Of a stretch of 64,000 bases of DNA, positions 26,037 through 32,944 are shown one piece after another. This DNA comes from Antrihabitans cavernicola (GTDB taxonomy: Bacteria > Actinomycetota > Actinomycetes > Mycobacteriales > Mycobacteriaceae): NCBI RefSeq assembly GCF_008297975.1, contig NZ_VLNY01000011.1, forward strand, positions 91,186 through 155,185, written 5' to 3'. How positions within the stretch are numbered: position 1 is the first letter of the stretch; the number at the start of each line of letters is the position of its first letter. The translations under genes and the position numbers were made by a program. The notes beneath the pieces were generated by a model. It saw nothing but the letters and a program-made list of their open reading frames with translations. It had not been told where the DNA came from and ran no database searches.

Positions 26037-26105
26037 TCAGCGCAGGTTCACGCAGACCGACCCACCCGGGGCCGGAGAGCTAAACCAGAAATACGTGCGC
26101 TGCAT
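26037..26105 (-). CDS. Leader peptide for DAHP synthase with Tyr-Phe-Trp-Phe codons
   Basis: A 22-residue open frame starts at ATG 26105 with MQRTYFWF and ends at TGA 26037. Residues 5-8 are Tyr, Phe, Trp, Phe, all three aromatic amino acids in a row, followed by a Pro/Gly-rich segment. This is the classic look of a transcription-attenuation leader. Aromatic-rich leaders ahead of DAHP synthase are known in Corynebacterium glutamicum (aroR before aroF). A ribosome stalling here when any aromatic tRNA is uncharged would alter folding of the downstream hairpin region. Confidence 0.75.
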   Translation of the reverse strand: MQRTYFWFSSPAPGGSVCVNLR

Positions 26106-26197
26106 GGCGACGACTGTACCAGCCGCCTCCGCGCACCCCAGTTTCGCTCCGCACACCCCGAATTCCGGTGCGCGGGTCGTAACTCGAGTGCGAGAGG

Positions 26198-27109
26198 TCA
26201 GATCCGAGCACGACCGCGGGCAATAGCCCGGTCGAACCGGCGACGCAGGTCCTGCGGTTCGTCGAGATCCGACCAGGTCCATCGGACCATCTCCCACCCC
26301 GCGTCGCGGAGCGCATCTTCACGTCGTTTCTCCTCGAAGACGGCATCACCGGCCGTTCGGCCGGGACGAAGAAGCCGCCCGTACTTGATCCGTCCATCGA
26401 ATTCACCGAGGACGCCGAACTCAGGAAAGCTGAAGTCGGCACGCCCCAGTAGCAGGCCATCGGCTGAAAAGACCTGATGCTGCAGCTCCGGTGTAGGCAA
26501 ACCGATGCGACTGAGCAGCACTCGACTTCGTGATTCGCCTACGCTCTCGCTTCGTCCGTCGAGAAAAGCACACACCCGACGGGCAGCGGGGAGCCCGGGC
26601 CACCCGCTCATAGTGGCGATCACCGCGGCAGGGTCGATGCCGTAGTAGGTGCGCACGGCTGCGTCACCGATCACCACTGACTGCTCGAAATCCTCGGTTC
26701 GACCGACATCGACTACGGTGCGTTGCGGCGAGGTCACCGTCAGGTCGCCGATCGTCGTGCAGTCCGCGGCATCGAGCGGCGACGCGTGCAAGTGCCGAGC
26801 CTGGGTTATGCGGCCGCCACTGCTCGATGCGCGCGTGAGGTGGACTCGCCGCAGGTCGACGTTCCACAGCGGCAGGCCCAAGAGGGCCGCGGCCGATACG
26901 TGACTGATCGCGATATTCGCGTTGTGTGCGGCGGCAGTCGACCTGATTCGCAGCAGATAGCGATCTTGGGCAGACAATTCCGCGAAACCGGCGCCCGCCG
27001 CATAGGTTCCGGGCCGAACGCGCACCAGCGCACCCGACTTGCATTGCCGACCCAACTCGTCGTCGGTGTGTCCCTCTGCCAAGGCTTTCTGCCGTCGAAT
27101 CAGTTCCAT
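26198..27109 (-). CDS. AbiEi-like N-terminal plus DUF559 nuclease-like protein
   Basis: A 303-residue protein starting at the ATG of MELIRRQKALAEGHTDDELG. Residues 5-75 form an AbiEi/type IV antitoxin-like winged helix (DELGRQCKSGALVRVRPGTYAAG). Residues 205-300 resemble the DUF559/Vsr nuclease-like fold: FGVLGEFDGRIKYGRLL with the acidic EFDG, then EEKRREDALRDAGWEMVRWTWSDL. Such proteins are frequent and often multi-copy in actinobacteria; most have no toxin partner, and none is seen next to this one. Function is unproven. It lies between the DAHP synthase leader and the ohr locus. Confidence 0.8.
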   Translation of the reverse strand: MELIRRQKALAEGHTDDELGRQCKSGALVRVRPGTYAAGAGFAELSAQDRYLLRIRSTAAAHNANIAISHVSAAALLGLPLWNVDLRRVHLTRASSSGGRITQARHLHASPLDAADCTTIGDLTVTSPQRTVVDVGRTEDFEQSVVIGDAAVRTYYGIDPAAVIATMSGWPGLPAARRVCAFLDGRSESVGESRSRVLLSRIGLPTPELQHQVFSADGLLLGRADFSFPEFGVLGEFDGRIKYGRLLRPGRTAGDAVFEEKRREDALRDAGWEMVRWTWSDLDEPQDLRRRFDRAIARGRARI

Positions 27110-27267
27110 ACGTGAATCCTGCTGGGCCCAGTCCTCCGCAACAGGCCACACATTCGGATTGTGGATGGATCAAGGGCTGTGCAGAAGTACGGGTCACCCG
27201 TACTACTGCTCATGCACGGGGATTTTTGGATGCGTGAGCAGGAAAGGGAGTGCGTCGCCAATTTATA

Positions 27268-27293
27268 TTGCACACAACCTAGTTGTGCGCTAC
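27268..27293. promoter_or_regulatory. OhrR operator/promoter
   Basis: The inverted repeat GCACACAAC-CTA-GTTGTGCGC (27271-27291) lies directly upstream of the ohrR start at 27303, inside an AT-rich patch (TTTATATTGCAC). OhrR repressors bind such dyads before ohrR-ohr operons and release when oxidised by organic peroxides. Confidence 0.7.
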
Positions 27294-27302
27294 ATTGAGT
27301 CC

Positions 27303-27752
27303 ATGGCCAACGACCTCGCACTCGACAAGCAGCTGTGCTTTGCGCTGTATGCCGCGTCGCGGGCTACGACTGCCGTTTATCGCCCCATCCTGGACCGGCT
27401 TGGACTCACCTATCCGCAATATCTGGTGATGCTGGTGCTCTGGGAGCGCGATGGCCGTGGCGTCAGCGAAATCTGCGCCGAACTTGCTCTCGATACCGGG
27501 ACACTGTCGCCGCTGCTCAAGCGACTCGGCGCCCTGGGCCTGGTGGAACGACGCCGACTCGCAGCCGATGAGCGGCGCGTCGAAATTGTCCTGACCCAGG
27601 CAGGCAAGGAACTGAAGGCCGAGGCAAACGCGATTCCGCGCACAATCCTCGACGCCACCCAAATGTCCGACGAGGAACTTGCCGCACTGCGCAAAGTCCT
27701 TGTGCGGCTGTCCGATTCACTGCACTCGTACTCAACGGAGGAAACCCTGTGA
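27303..27752 (+). CDS. ohrR: OhrR-type MarR family repressor
   Basis: A 149-residue MarR family regulator. The single peroxide-sensing Cys lies near the N-terminus in LDKQLCFALYAASRA (Cys12), as in OhrR proteins. The winged helix spans residues 50-100, with DTGTLSPLLKRLGALGLVERRRLAADERRVEI. A short start at ATG 27303 is preferred over the open frame upstream. Its stop overlaps the ohr start as GTGA, so both are made from one mRNA. The operator immediately upstream implies autoregulation. Confidence 0.94.
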   Translation: MANDLALDKQLCFALYAASRATTAVYRPILDRLGLTYPQYLVMLVLWERDGRGVSEICAELALDTGTLSPLLKRLGALGLVERRRLAADERRVEIVLTQAGKELKAEANAIPRTILDATQMSDEELAALRKVLVRLSDSLHSYSTEETL

Positions 27753-28171
27753 AGATTCTCTACACGGCAGAAGCACTCGCAACCGGCGGCGGTCGCGACG
27801 GGCACGCTCGCAGCACCGACGGCAAGATCGACGTCGAACTCGCGACGCCGAAGGAAATGGGCGGCAACGGGCAGGGCACCAACCCCGAGCAGCTTTTCGC
27901 CGCAGGCTATGCCGCGTGCTTCCACTCGGCACTACGACTGGTCGGCCAGCGCGACAAGGCCAACGTCAACGACTCCGCCGTCGGCGCCAAGGTCGGCATC
28001 GGCCCCAACGACGCCGGTGGCTTCGGCCTCGAGGTCACCCTCGAAGTGTCGCTGCCTCACCTCTCCCGCGAGGAAGCACAGGCGCTGGCCGACAAGGCCC
28101 ATCAGGTGTGCCCGTACTCCAACGCGACCCGCGGCAACATCGACGTGACGGTCACCGTCGCGGAGGACTGA
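27749..28171 (+). CDS. ohr: Organic hydroperoxide resistance protein Ohr
   Basis: A 140-residue OsmC/Ohr family peroxidase that reduces organic hydroperoxides using lipoyl-dependent thiols. The two active cysteines are in FAAGYAACFHSAL (near residue 56) and QVCPYSNATRGNI (near residue 120). The start is GTG overlapping the ohrR stop. MKILYTAEALATGGGRDGHARSTDG is the usual N-terminus. It ends three bases before the convergent SDR gene. Confidence 0.96.
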   Translation: MKILYTAEALATGGGRDGHARSTDGKIDVELATPKEMGGNGQGTNPEQLFAAGYAACFHSALRLVGQRDKANVNDSAVGAKVGIGPNDAGGFGLEVTLEVSLPHLSREEAQALADKAHQVCPYSNATRGNIDVTVTVAED

Positions 28172-28174
28172 CCC

Positions 28175-29068
28175 TCAGAAGGAGTAGCTCACTCCGGTGA
28201 GCTGCTCCGAGAGCGCCCACAACTTGCCGGCCATCTCGACGTCCCGCGACTTCTTGTTCGACTTGTTGGTCGTCGGGTGGCCGCGCAGGTTGCCGAGCCC
28301 GTCGGGCCCGATGAACTGCCCGCCTTCGGCGGCAGGCGATGTGGCCGCGTACAGCTCCGGTAGCGCGCCCATCTCGGCTTTCTGCGCAATCACCTTGTTG
28401 CCGATGGCCATCACCCGATCCATGATCGATTCGGTGTGCGACTGCAAGTTGGTTGCCGCGTAACCCGGATGTGCCGCAAGCGATTTGACCGGCGATCCCG
28501 CAGCCTCCAGCCGCCGCTGCAGTTCGTACGCGAACAGCAGATTGGCCAACTTCGATTGACCGTAGGCGGTCCAACTCTCGTAACGACGATGCTCGTAGTT
28601 GAGGTCGTCGATGCCGATCGAGCCGATCGCGTGCACGCCGCTCGACATCGTGACGACTCGATCCGCAATGCGATCGAGCAGTAGGCCGGTCAGCGCGAAA
28701 TGCCCGAGATGGTTTGTGCCGATTTGCATCTCGAAGCCGTCGGCGGTCTTGCGCTTCGGTACCGCCATCACGCCGGCGTTGTTGATCAGCACGTCGACCT
28801 TGTCGACGGCAGCCGCGAACGACCGCACCGACGACAGGTCCGCGAGATCGAGTTCGCGCACTTCGGCACCGTCGCCGATGGTGTCCGCAACCGCCTTGCC
28901 CTTCGTGGTGTTGCGGCACGCCAACACCACGTGCGCGTTCTTTCGGACGAGCGCACGTGCGGCCATCTCACCGAGACCGCTGTTCGCGCCGGTGACGATG
29001 ACGGTTCGCCCCGCCTGATCGGGGATGTCCTGCTCGGTCCAGTGCGACGACGTGGCGTTTGCGGTCAT
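28175..29068 (-). CDS. Short-chain dehydrogenase (WWOX/retinol dehydrogenase-like)
   Basis: A 297-residue SDR. The cofactor motif is TGANSGLG near residue 25, NNAG near 95, and the active site YGQSK near 166. LACRNTTKGKAVAD after beta-2 gives Arg at the position that favours NADP. The C-terminal half (YAATSPAAEGGQFIGPDGLGNLRG) is typical of actinobacterial oxidoreductases related to WW-domain and protochlorophyllide reductases. Substrate is unknown. It converges on ohr and is divergent from the iron-regulated lipoprotein gene. Confidence 0.88.
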   Translation of the reverse strand: MTANATSSHWTEQDIPDQAGRTVIVTGANSGLGEMAARALVRKNAHVVLACRNTTKGKAVADTIGDGAEVRELDLADLSSVRSFAAAVDKVDVLINNAGVMAVPKRKTADGFEMQIGTNHLGHFALTGLLLDRIADRVVTMSSGVHAIGSIGIDDLNYEHRRYESWTAYGQSKLANLLFAYELQRRLEAAGSPVKSLAAHPGYAATNLQSHTESIMDRVMAIGNKVIAQKAEMGALPELYAATSPAAEGGQFIGPDGLGNLRGHPTTNKSNKKSRDVEMAGKLWALSEQLTGVSYSF

Positions 29069-29112
29069 CAGCGAAGTCTAGCGAGCAGTGCCTCGCCGCT
29101 CTACGTCAATAA

Positions 29113-29151
29113 TTAGCCTAGCCTTGGCAAACTCAGGTAAGGCTATGCAAA
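29113..29151 (+). promoter_or_regulatory. Tandem candidate iron (IdeR/DmdR) boxes
   Basis: Two 19-base elements resemble the iron box TWAGGTWAGSCTWACCTWA: TTAGCCTAGCCTTGGCAAA at 29113-29131 and TCAGGTAAGGCTATGCAAA at 29133-29151. The second is the better match in its left half. They sit 33-70 bases before a siderophore-binding lipoprotein gene, the expected place for iron repression. Confidence 0.6.
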
Positions 29152-29183
29152 GATAAAGCTCTACGTTCACCCGAGGAGTCAGA

Positions 29184-30176
29184 GTGAGAACACGTACAAC
29201 AAACACCCGCGGCGTCCGGCGGTGCGCCCTTGCCCTGCTGGCAACCGTCGCCGTACTCGCGCCCGCCGCCTGCGGAAGTGACAGCACCGACGCCAAACAA
29301 GAGTCCACGGAGACGGTGTCGATCAAGCACTCGCTCGGGACGACGAACATCGAGGGCACGCCGCAACGGGTCGTCACGATCGGTAGCCAGTGGCTCGACG
29401 CGGCTCAGGCTTTGGGTGTCAAGCCGGTCGGCTACGTCGACACCGTCTCGGCCATGAGCGGCGGTACCCCCGCCCCTTGGGAGCCTGCATCGCTGAAGGA
29501 ATCGAAGGCGCTTGACGCACAGGGCGATCTGGTCGAGCAGGTAGCGGCTCTGAACCCGGATCTGATCCTGGTGCCGGGCTTCCTCGTCGACCAGGCCACC
29601 TACGACAAGCTCACCAAGCTCGCGCCGACCATCGCCAACGTCGGTTCCGGCGCCGTGGAGGCGTGGGACCAGCAGGTCGACGTGCTGGGCAAGGTGCTGC
29701 ACAAGCCCGACGAGGCGAAAAAGGTGGTGGACGACGTCAACGGCAAGATCGAAGCCGTCGGCACGCGCTACCCCGGCCTGAAGGGCAAGAGCTTCCTGAC
29801 GTCCTTCCTGTCGACGCCGACGCAGCTAATGGTTCTCGCGGATCCGAAGGACGGATCGAGCACGATCTTCACCCGACTCGGCATGGTCGCACCGCAGAAC
29901 CTGGTCGATCAGGCCGCTGCGACCGGTGGTCGTCTCGCGCTCTCGCCCGAGCGGGTCGGCGACCTGACGTCGGATCTTCTGGTCGCAACCGCGGCTCCCG
30001 GTATGGAGGAGACGTTCAAGCAGCTCCCCGGCTACGCAACGCTGCCCGCAGTGCAGAAGAACAGCGTCGCGTTCCTCGACATCGCATCCGGCTCCGGCCT
30101 GAACACGCCGAGCGCGCTGTCTGTGCCGTACCTGCTCGACAAGCTCGACCCGGCATTCGCCAACGCGGCGAAGTAG
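29184..30176 (+). CDS. Iron-siderophore ABC transporter substrate-binding lipoprotein
   Basis: A 330-residue periplasmic-binding-type lipoprotein of the FecB/FepB family. The GTG start follows GAGGAGTCAGA. Residues 1-30 are a lipoprotein signal ending VLAPAACGSD, with the lipidated Cys near residue 30. The family core is PQRVVTIGSQWLDAAQALGVKPVGYVD, and LNPDLILVPGFL is the second lobe marker. It captures an iron-siderophore complex outside the membrane. No permease or ATPase gene is adjacent, so it must work with a transporter encoded elsewhere. Tandem iron boxes lie upstream and a strong hairpin terminator follows. Confidence 0.92.
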   Translation: MRTRTTNTRGVRRCALALLATVAVLAPAACGSDSTDAKQESTETVSIKHSLGTTNIEGTPQRVVTIGSQWLDAAQALGVKPVGYVDTVSAMSGGTPAPWEPASLKESKALDAQGDLVEQVAALNPDLILVPGFLVDQATYDKLTKLAPTIANVGSGAVEAWDQQVDVLGKVLHKPDEAKKVVDDVNGKIEAVGTRYPGLKGKSFLTSFLSTPTQLMVLADPKDGSSTIFTRLGMVAPQNLVDQAAATGGRLALSPERVGDLTSDLLVATAAPGMEETFKQLPGYATLPAVQKNSVAFLDIASGSGLNTPSALSVPYLLDKLDPAFANAAK

Positions 30177-30192
30177 TCGAACTACACAGACG

Positions 30193-30225
30193 GCGGTGGC
30201 GCTCGCATCGCGCGGGCGCCACCGC
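30193..30225 (+). terminator. Hairpin terminator after the siderophore-binding protein
   Basis: GCGGTGGCGC and GCGCCACCGC pair perfectly over ten bases with a 13-base loop, 16 bases after the stop codon. A weak T-rich stretch (TTGCGTTCGT) follows. Confidence 0.7.
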
Positions 30226-30321
30226 TTGCGTTCGTCAGACGTACGCAGATCGTGCTGATTAAGAATGATTACGAGGAACGCATAGCTGCACCCCTCCTGA
30301 CGTTGGGATATCCTTCGCGCC

Positions 30322-31935
30322 GTGACGCTCGATACCGGTTCTGCCTTTGCCGGATTTACGATCGACCGGCTTCTCGGAACTGGCAGTATGGGAGCGGTCT
30401 ACTTAGTCACGCGTCCAGGTCGGTCCGAGCCAGAAGCTCTCAAACTTCTGGACGGCGGTGACGTCGACAGTTCGGTTTTTCGTGCTCGCTTCGAACGTGA
30501 AGCCGATCTGGCACGGCGAATCGGCCATCCGAACATCGTTCCCGTGCTCGACCGCGGCGCCGACCACGATCAGCTTTGGTTGGCGACCGAATACATCGAT
30601 GGGCCCGACGCTTCTCGACTGACCGGAACCGAACTCTCCCCGCAGCGTGCGGTTGCCATCATCGCCGACGCGGCGCGGGGCATCGACTACGCGCATTCGC
30701 GCGGCCTGCTGCATCGCGACATCAAGCCTGCGAACATTCTGATCGGCGACGATCGCGCCTTGGTCACCGACTTCGGCATTGCGCATTCGATGGACGACGC
30801 GCGCTACGCCCACGGTGGCGAGACCCCCGCCGCCCTCGCGTACACGGCACCGGAACAGCTGGAGGGGCACGCCGTCGATCACCGCGCCGACGTGTACGCG
30901 CTCGGCTGCGTGCTATACGAATTACTCACCGACACAGTGCCTTTCCCTCGGTGGAATCCGCTCGCGATGGTGAACGCGCACATGACCGAGCCACCACCGC
31001 ATCCCACCGACATGGTCTCGACTCTGCCTCCCGCCATGAACGACGTAATCGTCCGGGCCTTGGCGAAGTATCCGTCCGAGCGTTTCAACAGCTGTACCGA
31101 ACTTGCCGATGCTGCTGCGGCGGCGTTGCGCGAGAACGACTCTCCGGACGTCGACTTCGGTTCGCCGGAGCCGCCCCACTCTCGGCGACCGATAGTGCTG
31201 GCGTTGATCGCAGCAGTTGCGATTGTCGCGATTGCCGCAGGCGTCGTCTTCGCGACCCGGCCACCCAGCGGTGAGCAACCAGCCGCAGCGCAGCCGACGT
31301 CGAGTCAAGCCACGCAAGGTGCCGCAGCTCCGGCCTTCACGGCCACGAATCAACGCGTGCAAGGCCGTACCGGCGTTGGGAGTTACGACGTCACGATCCC
31401 TCAGGTCGCCGGCCAGAATGCAGCAGCCGCAACAGCATTCAATGACGCCATCCGATCGTCGTTGAAGAATCAGGCAGGTGTCGCGGCTCCGGCACAGTTC
31501 ACGTTGTCCGGAAATCGCAGCTCGGTCGTGCACGCCAGTGACCACGTGATCAGCGGATTGCTGCTGACAGACTGGAATTCCGCAGGGGCGCAGCCCACTT
31601 CGCTGATCGCGACGACCGTGATCGATGCCGATACGGCCAAGCCGATCACGCTCGACAGTCTGTTTACGAACACTTACGCAGGCCTGCAGCGGCTTTCCGC
31701 GCGCGCAGCCGAACTGCTCCCGGCAACGAAGGCGGGTACGGGCTTCCTGCGAGCCGGGATCGCCCCCACAACACCCAACTTCACCAACTGGCTGGCAACG
31801 CCCGCGGGGATGTCGATACGTTTCGACCAAGGACAAGTTGCCTCGCCCGACAGCGGTTTGATCGACATCACGATTCCGTGGTCGGTTCTCGCCGACGTGA
31901 TGGATCCTGCGTTGGTCCCTATCGTGAGCAGCTGA
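30322..31935 (+). CDS. Membrane Ser/Thr protein kinase with extracellular DUF3298/RsiV-like domain
   Basis: A 537-residue receptor-type kinase, GTG start. The kinase domain covers residues 12-270: glycine loop GTGSMG (19-24), Lys41, HRDIKPAN with Asp133, and DFG at 150-152. A membrane helix (RRPIVLALIAAVAIVAIAAGVVFATR) lies near 288-313, then a Ala/Pro/Ser/Thr-rich linker, and an extracellular domain from about 350 to the end. That domain has the DUF3298/RsiV look (TTVIDADTAKPITLDSLFT), a fold that in RsiV senses lysozyme. PknB-like kinases of this phylum usually sense wall fragments through PASTA repeats, which are absent here. A sugar-epimerase-like gene follows one base later. Confidence 0.9.
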   Translation: MTLDTGSAFAGFTIDRLLGTGSMGAVYLVTRPGRSEPEALKLLDGGDVDSSVFRARFEREADLARRIGHPNIVPVLDRGADHDQLWLATEYIDGPDASRLTGTELSPQRAVAIIADAARGIDYAHSRGLLHRDIKPANILIGDDRALVTDFGIAHSMDDARYAHGGETPAALAYTAPEQLEGHAVDHRADVYALGCVLYELLTDTVPFPRWNPLAMVNAHMTEPPPHPTDMVSTLPPAMNDVIVRALAKYPSERFNSCTELADAAAAALRENDSPDVDFGSPEPPHSRRPIVLALIAAVAIVAIAAGVVFATRPPSGEQPAAAQPTSSQATQGAAAPAFTATNQRVQGRTGVGSYDVTIPQVAGQNAAAATAFNDAIRSSLKNQAGVAAPAQFTLSGNRSSVVHASDHVISGLLLTDWNSAGAQPTSLIATTVIDADTAKPITLDSLFTNTYAGLQRLSARAAELLPATKAGTGFLRAGIAPTTPNFTNWLATPAGMSIRFDQGQVASPDSGLIDITIPWSVLADVMDPALVPIVSS

Positions 31936-31936
31936 C

Positions 31937-32926
31937 GTGCGCGTATTGATCACCGGTGGAACGGGATTCGTCGGCGCATGGAGCGCGAAGGCGATCGCCG
32001 ACGCGGGTCACGATGTGCGATTCTTCGTCCGCAACCCTCATCGGCTGACCACCAGCGCTGCGAAGATCGGCGTCGACACCAGCGACTACGCGATAGGTGA
32101 CATCACCGATCGCGCGTCGGTCATCACCGCACTCGATGGGTGCGATGCAGTCCTGCACGCTGCCGCCCTCGTCGCGACCGACACGAAACACGCCGAGCAG
32201 ATGCTGGCTACCAATATCGAAGGCGCACGCAATGTTCTGGGCACTGCAGCACGGCTGGGCCTCGACCCGATCATCCACGTTTCGAGCTTCAGCGCACTGT
32301 TCACGCCGGACCTGGACATGCTCACGACCGACCTGCCGGTGATCGGCGGCAAGGACGCGTACGGCCAGTCGAAGGCGCAGGTCGAGCTGTACGCGCGGGG
32401 GATGCAGGACGGTGGAGCACCGGTGAACATCACCTATCCGGGGATGGTGCTCGGCCCACCCGCGGGAGATCAGTTCGGCGAGGCTGCCGAAGGGGTGCAG
32501 GCGGCATTGCAGATGGGCCTGCTCCCCGGGCGAAATGCGGCGTGGACATTGGTCGACGTGCGCGATCTCGCGGCTGTGCATCTGGGGCTGATCGAACGCG
32601 GCAAAGGCGCACGGCGATACATGGCGGGTGGCACACGCGTGCCCTTGCCCGAGCTCGCGAGCATGCTCGGTGACGCCAGTGGCAAAGCGCTGCACGTACT
32701 TCCGGTGCCGGACACTGTTCTCCGGGGTGTCGGCAAGCTGGTCGATCAGTTCGATCGGTTCCTGCCGTTCGACACCCCGATCACCGAAGCCGCCATGCAG
32801 TACTACACGCAGATGCCGCCTGCCGACGACAGTCCCAGCGAACGCGAGCTCGGCGTCACCTATCGCGATCCGCGAGAAACCCTGGCGGACACGGTGGCCG
32901 GGTTGCGCGCGGTCGGCAGGCTCTGA
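31937..32926 (+). CDS. NAD-dependent epimerase/dehydratase family protein (extended SDR)
   Basis: A 329-residue extended SDR starting at GTG one base after the kinase stop, so translation is likely coupled. The N-terminal NAD motif is TGGTGFVG near residue 6, and the active-site Tyr and Lys occur in DAYGQSKAQVELYA near residue 140. FVRNPHRLTTS after beta-2 suggests NADP use. The family includes sterol dehydrogenases, sugar epimerases and flavonol reductases. It resembles the dihydroflavonol reductase-like group common in mycolata. Substrate is unknown. Confidence 0.85.
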   Translation: MRVLITGGTGFVGAWSAKAIADAGHDVRFFVRNPHRLTTSAAKIGVDTSDYAIGDITDRASVITALDGCDAVLHAAALVATDTKHAEQMLATNIEGARNVLGTAARLGLDPIIHVSSFSALFTPDLDMLTTDLPVIGGKDAYGQSKAQVELYARGMQDGGAPVNITYPGMVLGPPAGDQFGEAAEGVQAALQMGLLPGRNAAWTLVDVRDLAAVHLGLIERGKGARRYMAGGTRVPLPELASMLGDASGKALHVLPVPDTVLRGVGKLVDQFDRFLPFDTPITEAAMQYYTQMPPADDSPSERELGVTYRDPRETLADTVAGLRAVGRL

Positions 32927-32944
32927 CTTCCGACCGCGCGACCG

